Positions 11,530 to 23,305 of a stretch of DNA of 64,000 nucleotides are shown piece by piece. A program made the position numbers and the translations under genes. Numbering within the stretch: position 1 is the first letter of the stretch; every line of letters begins with the position of its first letter. The notes under the pieces were generated by a model. The model was not told the DNA's origin and did not search any database. It was given only the letters and a program-made list of their open reading frames with translations. This DNA is from Diplonema papillatum (taxonomy: Eukaryota > Euglenozoa > Diplonemea > Diplonemida > Diplonemidae): contig JAPJBO010000887.1 of assembly GCA_030068145.1 (NCBI GenBank), positions 29,995-93,994 on the forward strand, read 5' to 3'.

Positions 11530-12876
11530 GTATCGTACATTTCCTGTCCTGCGCGCACGCGTGTGCACAGCAGTGCGTACAGCTCGAAACGATGGACTGT
11601 GGTGGGTTTTCAGGCGCTGGTGGGGATGATAGCGTCTTGGGTGGGTGGCATGATTGGCCTCTTAGTAGTAGTGTCAACCCGGGACAAACGGAAGCTGACC
11701 AAGCAAACACCTGTGTGATACAAGCCGCGGTTGCTGTGGACAAAGTTGCGGAACTCCGCCCCGAGCGACACATTTTGCGGGCGTTTTATGTACCTACACG
11801 ACCAGTTATGTTGGATTTCCCGAGCATTTTGAGACCACCTGTGTGTGTTAGGTTTCGAGTTTTGGGTTGCTGGGGGCCCCTTTCTCCGGCAAAACAGGGG
11901 TCTTTCAGGGTCCTTTCAGGGTTCGGGCACGTTTTGCGGGCGCTTTATCAACCCACACCGGTGTGGATCAAACTTTCCTGGGGTTTCCGAATGTTCTTGG
12001 GTTCCCTGTGTGGTTGTGTCGTAGTCGGGCTGTTTTTTGTGGCTGCGGTTTGGGGTTTTGATGTTTTTCCTTAAGGAATTGCCTTGTGGACAGCGTTGAC
12101 CAAAACGCCCCCAGAACCCACCCCACTAACGGTCAAGATCCGCAAGCCTCGGGAACCTCCGAACTAATACCCTGAACGGTTGTTAGTACCAGAGTTCGCG
12201 CAAAGGAAAAAGCGGCTGATTCCAGCCGGAGAAAGAATTCTTGAAAAACTGACCGCCTGATAATCAGCCGGCTAATTTTTTGGAAGGTCTGCCGTTCAGA
12301 AGGTTTTCACGACGACATCTTGCCGATGCGTCAAGCTGCTTCCGCTCCATGGGCATCATACCCAAAGCTTACACGGTTGGAAATCGGCTGATTTTTGTGC
12401 GAGTCTGCCGGTAAAAAAAGAAGGCTCGAAATTTAATCAGTCGGCAAGCCGGCTGATCGCGCGCACACTGGTTAGTGCCAGGGATTATCCTGCATGGTTA
12501 AAAAATTATTTTTTCACCAAAAAAAAAAAAAAAAAAAAAAGAGTATTCTCAAAACAGGCCGGTTAACAAAGGTTTTTTAACCACAGGAGCTTCTGGTGAA
12601 AACTTTTTTGTGCTTGCAAGGTCAGAGGCATGGAGGCTAGAGGACCCGCAAGACCCACAAGTGGGGTCTACAACAAGGTGGCAAAGCAGCAACACGCCCA
12701 CGAAGGTCGCATGCCAGGCTTCCAGGTCATCAAAAAAAACCTCGCCCAACGTGGAAAAAAAAACTTTCCGGCCATGCTACAGACTTTTTAACCATGATTT
12801 TCCCGTATTTCGGGGATTAGAATAACCCCTGCCGCACACTGGTTAGTGCCAAAAAAAAAAACTCCCCCCCGAGCAG
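11530..12876 (+). other. CLU intron (1347 bp)
   Basis: The intron starts GTATCG and ends gagcag. It includes a 21-base A run at about 12520-12540 and an insertion bracketed by 19-bp direct repeats at 12462-12851. Copies of the motif agccggctga and its variants recur at about 12210-12460. Open frames here are not supported as genes. Confidence 0.75.
12462..12851. mobile_element. Insertion flanked by 19-bp direct repeats
   Basis: cgcacactggttagtgcca occurs at 12462-12480 and again at 12833-12851. Between them, 352 bp begin gggattatcctgcatggtta and end with an imperfect inverted copy (taaccatg ... gattagaataacccc). It carries a long A run at 12520-12540. The direct repeats look like a long target-site duplication. 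The insert sits about 25 bp upstream of the 3' splice site of the next CLU exon. Its class is unknown. Confidence 0.6.
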
Positions 12877-13299
12877 GTGGAAGCCATCCGACAGCAACTC
12901 CGTCAATACGCCAGCCGCGGCATGCCGCCCGTGCAGCTGCACTTGGTCGCGACGGAGTTGATTCGCGACCTGGATTCGGAGGACCCGCCCGTCCTGTTCA
13001 ACTGCGACTACGACGGCTATTCGCCGGACCTGTTCCCTCCGGACTCGCAGGAAGAAGCGGACAAGGGTGTCGACGTCTTGAAGGACGTGGCCGCGTACCT
13101 CAAAGCCACGAAGCTGCCGCTGGCTCGGAAGGAGATCGTCGACACGGCCATCGACACAGAAGGACTCGCCCCCATTCTCCGCAAGCACGGTGTCAACATG
13201 CGGTACCTCGGCGAGATCTGCGACACCCTCCCTGCGTACGCCGTTGCGGCAAAAAAGCTCTGTATCACGGAAATGGTCGCTCGCGTCGTTAAGCACAAG
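12877..13299 (+). CDS. CLU family protein, internal exon
   Basis: The exon has 141 codons, phase 0 at both ends. It runs from VEAIRQQLRQYASRGMPPVQ to EMVARVVKHK. The motif LAPILRKHGVNMRYLGEICD is the strongly conserved CLU signature (LH..GINMRYLG), followed by the helical segment that ends EM.AR..KH in the family. The 3' splice site is gagcag, immediately after a C-rich tract, and the donor is GTGTGT at 13300. Confidence 0.92.
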
Positions 13300-14214
13300 G
13301 TGTGTGGGATCGGACCCAACTCCCTTTTCTATCTTTGAAGAAGCACCTGCTCCGTAGGGAATATTGAGGAGGCTGCCAGTTGCGAAGTTTCAAAGGAGGT
13401 AAATGTGCTGCAGCCCACACGAAACACAGGTAAAGCTGGGTTTAGTGGCCGGCGTAAGCGTTCGACAAAAAGGACCCACTTTGTAGTTGTATTGATTCTC
13501 CCCTGTAGCCTCCTCACGGCAGCCCTCGAGTTTATTTTTGCATCCCAACATCTTCTTCTAAGAAGACTTGATGCTATCATCAATCATGCATGAGAGGCAG
13601 TGTTCTGCCTAAACATTAAGCTAAGATTTCCCCGAAGAAGACTTGATGCTATCATCAATCATGCATGAGAGGCAGTGTTCTGCCTAAACATTAAGCTAAG
13701 ATTTCCCGAAGAAGACTTGATGCTAGCATCAAACATGCTAAACTAAGATTTCCCCCCCCCATGTCCGTAAGTCAAGAGCGTTCCCACCCCCCTACCCCTG
13801 GCAACCGCTGCCTAACAGAAACCGACCTCCAAGACGAAGAACAAGGTGCACAAGTCCTCATGGTTCAGTCCCAAAATGCGGAGTTTTTTATGCACACTTT
13901 TTTCTTTCTCGGCGAGACTGCGCATCTCTTTTCTTCGAGTAAGACAGCTTGATGCTATCATCAAACATACATGCACGAAAGGAAGGATTCATCCTTCTTT
14001 CAAACTAAGGCTTCCCCCCACGTTGGTACCCGTGCGAGTGAGTGAAAGAGTACGCAGTAGTGAGTAGGGAAGAGACCAGGTGTAAGAGAATGGCGGCAGC
14101 GCAAAGTACCAGACCAACGGAAACCGCCGCAAACTTTCCTCGCATGTCCTTTGTTTCTAAGAGCCAGCACCAACAATAACGACCCCAACGCACTCGTGCA
14201 CGAACGATACTCAG
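13300..14214 (+). other. CLU intron (915 bp)
   Basis: The intron starts GTGTGT and ends actcag. It holds a repeat at about 13340-13470 that recurs inverted at about 19330-19480, the tandem module at 13560-13755 and a further diverged copy of that module at about 13940-14015. No gene is seen. Confidence 0.75.
13560..13755. repeat. Tandem module, ~75-bp unit, three copies
   Basis: Units start at 13560, 13635 and 13709 with aagaagacttgatgctatca, which contains the near-palindrome TTGATG...CATCAA. Each full unit also carries a small hairpin, aggcag-tgttc-tgcct, and ends in aagctaagatttccc. Related single modules lie at about 13940-14015 and 18430-18580, each upstream of the next CLU 3' splice site. 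Confidence 0.8.
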
Positions 14215-14784
14215 GTGCGAGCGGTGATGTTCGAGCACGCCGCCGGCGACATCGCGACGCCCGTCGCCGCGTTGCTGAACGCGGTCCTCGGCGAGGCGGC
14301 GTCCGACCAACCCCTCGGCAAGCACCAGCAGCAGCAGCAGCAGAAGGCCGCGAAGGCAGCGAAGAAGGCCCTCAAGAAGCAGCAGCAGCAACAGCAGCAG
14401 CAGGGCCAGCCCGAGAGCCACCAGCAGCCGGGAGCAGAGCGTCCTGCCGCTGCCGCTGCTGGGGCGGTGCCGCGTGCGCCTCTGGCGGACCTGCTGCCGG
14501 AAGTGGCGGCCGGGGTGAAGGCGAAGTACCGGTTCGACTTGGCGGAGCGCTGGATGGCGGGAATCTCGAAGTTCGTGCTCCTGCGGTCGGTCTGCCTCAA
14601 GACCGGGCTCACCGTGCGGCAGCGCGCGTACGACTTCGCGTCGCGGGATCCGTTCGAACCTGGCGACATCCTCGACGCCATGCCCATCGTGCACCAGCGC
14701 CCGCCGAACTTCACCGCCATCGAAAAAGTGCTCGATCCCTCGACTGACGAGCTCAGTTGGCATCAAAACGAGGAGCTTGAAGAC
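14215..14784 (+). CDS. CLU family protein, internal exon with glutamine-rich insert
   Basis: The exon has 190 codons, phase 0 at both ends, starting VRAVMFEHAAGDIATPVAAL. The C-terminal half reads KFVLLRSVCLKTGLTVRQRA followed by YDF and DPFEPGDILDAMPIVHQRPP. It corresponds to the conserved CLU stretch LLR.IC...GI....YDF....PF...DI....P. An insert of about 60 residues rich in Gln, Lys and Ala, encoded by CAG repeats at about 14320-14440, separates the two conserved parts. The donor is GTATGC at 14785. Confidence 0.9.
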
Positions 14785-16145
14785 GTATGCAATTTTGTGT
14801 TGTGCGGGGCTCGCCCGGGTAACTAACCGGGGGGGTGCGTCGAGCGAGAGAATTATGGGGGAGCTACTAGATGGTTCGATGGGTCTTTCGCCCCTATACC
14901 CAGCTTTGACGAGCGATTTGCACGTCAACACCGCAACGGACCTCCACCAGGGTTTCCCCCGGCTTCGTCCTATCCAGGCATAGCTCACCATCTTTCGGGT
15001 CCCAACAAGTGTACTTAACCTCAAATCCCTTTCCAGTAAATCAGGATCGGGCTGTGCTGCGTCCTGCCATCCGGCGGGATCGAGGCCGGGCAGTGTCGCT
15101 CGTGTGCGCACGCCGACGAAGGGTCGTTGCGATGACAGCGTTGCCGGCAACAGTGCCGGTGTCCGCTCGCCGTTGCGCGTGGCCTTCGGCGTGCCTGCAG
15201 CAGGCGGGACGGTTGACAAAACGGCGTGTGCCGGTGCTCTGTTCTCTCAACAACAACAGTTGGCGCGTGCACAATGCCGGACGATGGCGTCTCCGTTAAG
15301 GGCATGCCTGATACACACAGCCGTGTCTTAGAGGTGAGGCGAGGCTCTGTCAAAAGGACCAAATGGCCTTTGGAAGCCTTCAAGTGAGTCGCGTTCATTC
15401 TCCCCTCCCTGAGCACCACTCGATGCAAAGCAAAGTAGCCACGTTCTGGGTGACCGTGAGGCGGCCCACCCCCTGTCGATGGACTGTGGTAGGCTGCGAT
15501 TGTTGAGGTTAGTTGAGGTTGGAATGCAGAATATCTGTAGCGATGGCCTGCATTACTGCGATAGTGCGAGTTTGATCAAAGTAACATCAAAGGCAGCCCT
15601 TTTAAAGACCAGCCACAGTCAACGCCGGTGGGTCCGCGGGCTTTAGATATTTGTCACTCGCTCTCAGGTTTTGTGAGCCGGTCCATCCCTATCTCCTGGA
15701 ACTGCAACGAATTGCCTGCCGCTGTTCATTGTAGCGAATCGAGGTCCACCACGGTCTATCAGGTCATCCGTATCCCCTAGAGCTGCATAGAATTGCCTGG
15801 AGCTGCATTCTTCTGTCTATCACAGTGGGATGGGCCGGCATAACATCCAGTTCAAACTCAGCCTCAAGACGCATGCCTACGCACTACGAAGACTTTGCCC
15901 TGAACATCTGCCACACAGTCCGCGGTTTAAACACAAAACAAGGCCCCCAGTGGCGACAAGCACCACGCGCTTTTCAAATTAACCACATACGGACGAACTG
16001 CGCCATATGGCGTAGTGAATTCAAGTTAATTCGCGAGTATCTGCAAGAGGCCACGGGTGCCTGGGCCACTTCCGTGTGTTTTCATTCAGCGTCGAGGTGC
16101 GCATTTGAAAGATCTGCCACGAAATCTATCAAATGGGCCCCTCGG

Positions 16146-16449
16146 AAGGGCTTACGCTCCGTTTTCGGTCTCAGAGAAAATACGTGTGGTCCACGTGTGG
16201 GCACTTAAGGTTCGAGGGGAAAAAAAACCTTTCCCCTCATGTGCGACGGCAAAAAAAATAGTGTCGCTACTGACTTGGCGACACCTGGCTGTGCGGCCTT
16301 GACCGCTAGCGGGCCTAGACTCCCCTGCATGTGGACCAATAAATCAAAATCCACATGTGGTACGTGTGGATCCACACGTGGGGGAACAAAATCCAAAAAG
16401 AATTAACGTGTGGAAATCCACACGTTCCACACGTGGAGCGTAAGCCCTG
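16146..16449. mobile_element. hAT-like MITE (304 bp) with 8-bp target duplication
   Basis: Terminal inverted repeats read AAGGGCTTACGCTCC at the left (canonical first base C changed to A) and GGAGCGTAAGCCCTG at the right. The perfect 8-bp duplication CCCCTCGG lies at 16138-16145 and 16450-16457. The interior is rich in CACACGTGG motifs in both orientations. There is no coding capacity. A second, longer copy lies at 19238-20269. CAGGG ends and an 8-bp duplication are typical of hAT elements. Confidence 0.88.
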
Positions 16450-16552
16450 CCCCTCGGTTCCCACTGGGAACTTTTAAGTACATGGACCACATGGATCAGC
16501 ATGCCGTTAAGCAGCGGCTGCCAGCTTGTCCCGTGACAGCTTTTATATGGTA

Positions 16553-18160
16553 CGATGCCAAAAGGGGGGGGGGGGGGTTTGGGCGGAAAAATCCCCGCAT
16601 AGTTCACCAGGGTCTGACGGGTACTGAGGCCCCATACCCTTCCTAAAACATCATTCTGCGTTCAAATACGCCCTCAGAAGCCTCCGGAGAGCCTTCTATG
16701 ATGTCCCAAATGCGATTTTGTGGGTTTTTAGGGGGTCCCCCCGTCTGCTGGCCGTAAACCGCCATAGTAGAAACATATGCAACCTGAAGCTGGGTCGCTT
16801 CTCTGTGCAAGATCCCAGCCCAAACACACGTTTTCGGCGTTCTCTAGCACTCTCCAGGCGCATTCGACCCTCGGGGTTCGTGGTTTCTTTCACTCAAAGG
16901 TGTTCCGGGACGTGCAAGGATAAGGAGAATGGCCCCCTGCATTGGGGACAGACCGAACTACGCCCTGCCTGTCTATACAGGCTTTGGGGTCAAATTGCAC
17001 CGGCTTTGGCGCCACATCCACCGTTTCGGGCTTCGGTTGTGCTGCTTTGGGGTCCATTAAGAACTCTGGTCTGATTTGCGGGACGCTTTCCTCGGTTTTG
17101 GCGCCCACTTTCACTGTTCTAAGGCCTGTTCAGGCTTCTACCTGCATCATGTTATGCTATTCTGGTGATTCTGCAAGGCTTGGTGAACGAAGTAGGACAA
17201 GCGTTAAGTAACAGGCGATCATCAGCCGTTCTCAATCGTCGTCGAAGCGGTTGACTACGACGCGTTCACTTCATGATTTTGAAGCAGGCTTCACCGCTTT
17301 CAGGGCAGGCTTTCAGAGCTTTCCTGGCAATGTCTTCCCTTCTGGCACCTTTCTCACCCATGGCTGCAAAGTGCTTCTCGCTGGATGACTTTGCACAGGC
17401 GGCACATGACCCGAGGGATGTGTGGCAAGCTCCTGTGCAGTGAGCTTGGTCAGACAAACTGTGTGGCGCACACACCCGCCATGGTCGGCAGTATCACCTG
17501 GGCCAGTTTGAGTCCTGTTCCGAGACCCGCTCACGGTGAAGTGGTGCCTACTGGGTCGCTTCCTCTCCAGCTTCGGCGCAAAGTCTTCACCACTGGATGC
17601 ACTTTGAACGGTGAAAGTGGGCACCAAAACCGAGCAAAGCGTCCCGCAAATCAGACCAGAGTTCTTAGTGGATCCCAAAGCAGCACAAACGAGACCAAAA
17701 CGGTGCACATGGCGCCAAGGCGGCGCAATTCGACCCCAAAGCCTGTATAGACAGGCAGGGCGTGGTACGGTCTGTAGGGTCCATTCGCCTTGTTTTTGCA
17801 CACCCCGGAACACCTGTAAGCGAGATAATTTATGAAGTCCGAGGGTCGAATGCACCTGGAGAATGATAGAGAACGCCGAAAACGTGTGTTTAGGCCGAGA
17901 TTTTGCTCCGAGGAGCGACCCAGCATCAGGTTGCATATGTGTCTTCTATGGCGGTTTACGGCCAGCAGACGGGGGGACCCCCTAAAAACCCACAAAATCG
18001 CATTTGGGACATCATAGAAGGCTCTCCGGAGGCTTCTGAGGGCGTATTTGAACGCAGAATGATGTTTTAGGAAGGGTATGGGGCCTCAGTACCCGTCAGA
18101 CCCTGGTGAACTATGCGGGGATTTTTCCGCCCAAACCCCCCCCCCCCCTTTTGGCATCGA
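16553..18160. mobile_element. Fold-back element with ~560-bp inverted arms
   Basis: The left arm (16553-17120) and right arm (17606-18160) are long inverted copies. They start at cgatgccaaaagggggg and end at the complement before the sequence ctcatatg. A spacer of about 485 bp separates them. The arms differ by substitutions and indels, so the element is not recent. The reverse strand of each arm and the spacer carry short open frames, such as a Cys-rich frame at 17269-17475, with no domain I recognise. No target duplication is evident. Confidence 0.8.
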
Positions 18161-18617
18161 CTCATATGTAGTTGGTTATCATGATTAGACTACAGTATAG
18201 AAAGAGTAGCGTCGGCACTCTTTCTGGTTCGTTTCTAGCTCGCCGGGAACGGGCACTCCAGGGAGAAACATAGTTCTCTGACAGGGAAGCCTGGAGAGAA
18301 GACCCGGGAATTTTTGACCCACGAAACCCCCTTATTGAGTATGACCAAGGTTTTGCCCCGAAAAGTCCATTTTCCCAAAATTAACGCCCACCCTCCGTCC
18401 GTGTGTGGTTAAGCACGTTGTTTCCCCCCCCCCCCCTGCCTAAACATTAAACTAAGATTTTCCCCCCCTCCTCTGTTTTATTTTACACTCTCTTCGAAGA
18501 AGACTTGATGCTAGCATCAAACATGCATGAGAGGCTGCATCCTGCCTAAACATTAAACTAAGATTTTCTCCCCAATTTCGCTAGCCGTGAGACGCAACCG
18601 TTCAACTCCCCCCGCAG

Positions 18618-19216
18618 GTTGTCCGAAGGTGCCACCACGCCCTGAACCACGTGAGTGCGGTGATCGGCGCCGTCTGCATCGAGTCCGGGCACTGCTACCG
18701 GGCCCTGGCCCGGGTGCTGCTCGCCGTGAAGGACGTCGACATCGCGGTGCAGCACCAGTACAAGGCGATGACGATATTCAGGCGCTCGCACGGCCCCGTC
18801 TGGGGCGCCATGGTGCCCCTCTACCGCACCATGGCCGTCATGGCCCACCACTCCGGCCGCCTCCAGCCGGCCCTGCTGTACTTGGTGCGGGCCGTGTACC
18901 TCAGCCGGGTGCTCTCCGGTGACGTGCCTTACGACCTGCTGTTTGCTCTGGTATCGTTTTACCAGGAGGTCGGGCATCCCGACAGAGCCGAGGCGGTGCT
19001 TGCGTTCGCGTTCAAGAAGGCCGAAGCGCACCGGACGGGCGACGCGGGCGACCCAGCGAGCGCCGTCGCCCTCGCAACGTGCCACCAGCACCGGGCCATG
19101 ATCCTCGGGCAGCAGGGCCGCCACGCCGCCGCCGTCGACGCGCAGAAGAAGGCCGTCACGCTCTTCACCGACACCCTCGGCTCCGCCGACGCGCGCACGA
19201 AGGAGGCGGACACGTG
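18618..19216 (+). CDS. CLU family protein, TPR-containing exon
   Basis: The exon enters in phase 0 and leaves in phase 2 (W codon split TG|G). It encodes about 200 residues of helical repeats, including GAVCIESGHCYRALARVLLA, AVQHQYKAMTIFRRSHGPVW and AVDAQKKAVTLFTDTLGSAD, then TKEADTW. Such tetratricopeptide-like repeats form the C-terminal region of CLU proteins, where the family also shows the phrase G..DP.T.ES..W near the end. The donor is GTCTGT at 19217. A hAT-like element begins only 21 bp downstream of this splice site. Confidence 0.9.
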
Positions 19217-19237
19217 GTCTGTTTTCCAGCTGCAACC

Positions 19238-20269
19238 CAGGGCTTGCGCTCCGTTTTCGGCCTCAGAGAAATACTCGAGGGACTGCCTTGTGCTCATTTC
19301 GAAGGAGGCTAGAGGGGGAGAAAACAATTTTGTTGAACGCTTACGCCCGCCACGAAACCCAGGGTTACCTGTGTTTCGTGTGGGCTACAGCACATTTACC
19401 TCCTTTGATCTATCGCAACTGGCAGTCTCCTCAAGCATTTCCTACAAAGCAGGTGCTTATACAAAAATACTCGACGTAGCTGCTTCGACTCCGAATGGAA
19501 GGGGGGAAATATAGAGGTAAGGGGCAAATACAATACAAACACAATCTGATTTGTTCTTCGCTTACACCACCGTGTGTTGTTTTCTCACTCAGGATTTTTT
19601 GACCTGTTGTGTTTGTGTGATTTGTCGTGTAGGGGTAGACCCGCATGACCTCACGTCCGTTCAACACGTGGTTCGGTAGTTACAGCACTTGGGATCCCTT
19701 CTGTTCTTTGTCGGGCAGCATCGTCGAGCATTTCCTTTCAAGCTGGCGCTTATGTAAAAACCGTACACCGCGAGAGTAGGAGAAAGTAGAAAGGGAAACT
19801 AGAGTTTTCGTTGACCGCACTACCCTGAGCCCAAATCCTGGACGTGGTTTCAGGTGGCAAATTCGGCAAATGATCATGATCAGAAGGTCCTACTTGAGCG
19901 GTTCAGTTTCCTCACACATTGCATGTGGCTAAAACAAAATACGTGTCGTCCCCACTTGTGGGCGCTTGATGTTCGAGGGGGGAAAAAAACCTTTTCCCCC
20001 CTAAGTGCGGCGGGCGAAAAAAAAAAAAAGAAATAGCCTCGCTACTGGACTTGGCGACACCTGGGTGTGCGGCCTTGGCGACTTGTGGGCCTAGACTCCC
20101 CTGCATGTGGACCAACCTGTAGAAAGCACATGCGGAGGAGAAAATAAAGCAAAATCCACACGTGGTACCTGTGGATCCACATGTGGAAGCACACGTGGGG
20201 GAAAAAAGTACAAAATAACAAATTAACGTGTGGAAATCAACACGTTCCACACGTGGAGCGTAAGCCCTG
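19238..20269. mobile_element. hAT-like element with nested insertion
   Basis: The left end CAGGGCTTGCGCTCC and right end GGAGCGTAAGCCCTG match the 304-bp element at 16146. The flanks are CTGCAACC (19230-19237) and CTACAACC (20270-20277), an 8-bp target duplication with one mismatch. Homology to the short copy covers about 19238-19273 and 19930-20269. The roughly 650 bp between them is additional sequence, including a repeat (19330-19480) also present inverted at 13340-13470. The element lies at the very start of the last CLU intron. Confidence 0.75.
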
Positions 20270-21599
20270 CTACAACCCCACAAAGAAGTTCTGCGTGTGT
20301 ATCCTCCTTGCGTGCGGGGGGTGCGCACGATAAGATAAGCATGCGGTGCCCCGCCGAATATGCGATATCACAAACCCTTTCAAAGAGAGCCACCCGGAGA
20401 CTCGAAACCCCCGGTTACTCAAGCGGACTTTGCTTGTGTGATTCCTTATTAGCTATTACCTGTAACAAGTATGCTCAAAAAGGAAGCAGTTGCTGGTCAT
20501 TGCAAAAAAGAGAATAGCTGAGTCGCAGCTCTTGAACGCTGCAAACACTTGCAACAAAATGAGAGTTCATCACTCAACCTGACTGAACGCAGTGCCTGAT
20601 CGCATATAGGTCAAGCTGGATTCAGGACGCAAGTGGAACCGCTGCCGGTTTCGTGGGGAGCTTCGTAACACTTTTATGTTTTGTGAAAGAACCCTGCATG
20701 TGTCGGGGTTCGAAGAAATTCGTAGTTGGCGAGCGTGCTGCTTGCAGCTTACCACCAAACGGTTCAAGTGAACGTTTCGCTACAAAAACGGGTGGACCGC
20801 AAGAGCAAACAGGCGGTGTTTTTTTGGAGCAGCTCTTTGACACTGCTAAGGAGGTCAGTCGGTGTCAGTGCGAGAAAATACACACCGCTACGCGTGTCTT
20901 CGGGCGAAGGAGGCAGGCGCGTGGCCTGTTTGACTCTCTGTTCGACTGCATCGCGTGCTAAGGTCGTAGCTGCGAACATTCGACGTGGGAGGAAACGTCA
21001 TTTACTCGCTCGCCGTAGTCGAGTGGTAGTACGCAGCCTGGACCTACAGAGAGATACCAGCACATCAGAGAACAATCAGATCCTCCGGCCTCTACGAACT
21101 AAGACCACACGGCACGCGGCACAGTGCACATCGAGGGCCACGGCTGGTGGTGGTGATTGAGTTTCCCCTCGGGGAGGCGCGACTGGTTTGTTCATCTGCG
21201 CGGATCCTCGTTTAGCCACTAGGTCTTCAAATTGTATTCCACAAAAAAGTGTCATAAAAAACGACATTTTTTTGTGTTGACAATGCATTTGTTGGTACTA
21301 ATAATTAGTAGTTGGCAGCGTACTAAAAGCAACTTACCAAATCAGGTGAAAGGCCGCAAGTGCGCATAAACAAACGGAAGCGCCATACTAATTTTTGGGT
21401 TTCTGCTTTTTGCCACCTGTAGGTGCGAAAACTGTCGGTTTCAAGATTTGATCCACCGACAGGGCTTTCCGAATATCTGGAAACCAGAAATCTACGGGGG
21501 CGCCGATACGCTTCCGTGACAGAACTACGCGATTCCCAAAAAAATTGGCGGAAAATCCCGAAAATGTGCTTCCACATGGCGGATCTTTTGTTTGAGAGA

Positions 21600-21680
21600 A
21601 AAAAACACCCACCTGTGGACTCGAACCGGCGACCAAAAAGGGTCATAGTTACGGAGTGCACTGACGACTAAGCTATTTTT
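21600..21680 (-). repeat. tRNA-like (SINE-like) segment
   Basis: On the - strand a box A-like stretch is followed about 50 bases later by a perfect box B, GGTTCGAGTCC. The cloverleaf does not close well, so I do not call a tRNA gene. T-rich sequence lies on either side, as in the related segment at 57420-57490. Confidence 0.3.
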
Positions 21681-21989
21681 GCCAAAAAACCGAAATATTG
21701 TTCTCTTCATTTCGCACGAACCAACAAAATGGTCGCTGGCTCGAATCCTCGCTGCGTCGAGCGTTTGTGAGCTCTACAATCGATCAGCTTTTCGTGAATT
21801 GGGGGGGTACTGTAACAATTGATTAAACACACAGCACTCAGCCAATCCTGATTAGCTGATGCAACGTGTCTATTATCGAGCCTTCTTCTGGGGCTAAAGA
21901 TGCTGATAGCACGATCATCGAATATCGAACAAAAAGAAGCATATTCGTCTGAAAAAAGGATGTAGCCAGGCAGTGCAGCAGGGGACGAG

Positions 21990-22330
21990 GAAGTTCGGAC
22001 TGACTTGTGGAAGCAGGTTGTCGAGTGCAAAGGGGCTCGGGTACCCGTTTTCCCGTATTAGCAACCTTTGCAATTTAGCGCAGCTAATACTCGAGCCTTT
22101 TGACATTCCCTGCGGGGCAGTTCCAGGCGATAGGGCAAGCGCTTGGCAGACACCCTGTCCTCGAAGATGTCAAGTTTCTGTTTGTGGGTTCGATCTCCCT
22201 GGCGACAACAAGGCGGTTGAAAACGGAGGCTAATCTCACCTTTAGGCACTGCAATGTCACGCATGCCATTGTCAGACGCTACCGTCTGGCATTGCGCAAT
22301 TCGTGCCATAGTCGTTGGGGGTATTGGCAA
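21990..22330 (+). pseudogene. Degenerate relative of the 5' region of the 46272-48224 gene
   Basis: Translated fragments NLAQLILEPFDIPCGAVPGD and, after a frame change, GRHPVLEDVKFLFVG parallel NLAQLVLGPFGIPCGPVPGD and GRHLVLGDMEFLL upstream of and at the start of the - strand gene at 48224. The similarity covers about 130 bp at nucleotide level and includes the preceding attag. It shows that the sequence at 46-48 kb is repetitive, at least in part. Confidence 0.6.
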
Positions 22331-23305
22331 GGGGGTTCAGTGGACACTCATCTGTTGGCTCCTCGTTACTGCCCACGTAGGTTCCGGGAGGTCTGCTTGG
22401 CTGCACGCGGCTTGTGGTGTTGCTTCGTTCTTGAACTTTTTCTTCGGCTTCATGCGGTTCATCGTCCCGGCCTGCCCCTGGTACACGACTCGTCTCGTCT
22501 CCGTAGCTCGTCTATCCTGCTTCACTTCGTGCTTCCATCGAGCCTACTTGCGCTGTCACATTCCGATGGGTAGTGCGTCTGCGGGAGGAACCTGCCGTTA
22601 TTGTGGCTGACACACCCTGTCCCTGCGGCCTTCATCGCTGTCTGCTCTCGTGCGGCCACTGTGGGGCATGATTCCGCCTCGGATCCTCGGTTGTGCTCCT
22701 TAGCTGGATCGCTAGCTCGATAAGAAGAGCTGGTGTGTGGGCACAAGCGAATGTGGTTGCGGTTGCGGGCCGGCCGGCGTGACTGCGAGCAGACAGGCTG
22801 CATGCGCGTGGGCCCAATCGCGCCATTCACGCGGTACTCCAAAGGCCTAATCGGGCCGGGCCGGCACATACAGATTGCGACCGGGGCCAGCGTCGCACCT
22901 CGGTCTCGTCCCTTACAGCCGGAGCACGTGGCTCTCCCCAAGCCTCTGGGAAGGTGGCGGAGCTGGGAAGACGCGAGAGAAAACCAAAGTAGCGGCGGCC
23001 GACCTCTGTCTGCAAGCACGTCTCTGGCAGGGCAGTCGGCACCAAACGGAGCACAGTACCTCTTCCAAAGCAGTCGGCTGAAGCGGAGCACAGTCAATGG
23101 GCATTCAGAGAGTGCAAAGCATGTCTCTTGTAGGGCAGTGGGCAGCGGGCTTTGAGGGAAAGGTCAGCGCGGTAGCGATGACCAGGAGAACACATACAGA
23201 TGGGTGGGGAGAGGCCCTGGGACTAAGGCGTGACTACCCCCGTCCCTGTCCCTCCCAGAGCGCCACCCCGAATCTAGCCTGGCTCCACCACGGTGAAGGC
23301 CCACA

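Larger units (their letters stand above)
14785..18617 (+). other. CLU intron (3.8 kb) filled with repeats
   Basis: The intron starts GTATGC and ends cccgcag. It contains a short hAT-like element (16146-16449), a fold-back element (16553-18160), an inverted copy of the 10945-11020 repeat (about 18190-18262) and two copies of the ~75-bp module (about 18430-18580). A segment at about 15270-15360 resembles 30250-30350. I see no separate gene. Confidence 0.7.
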
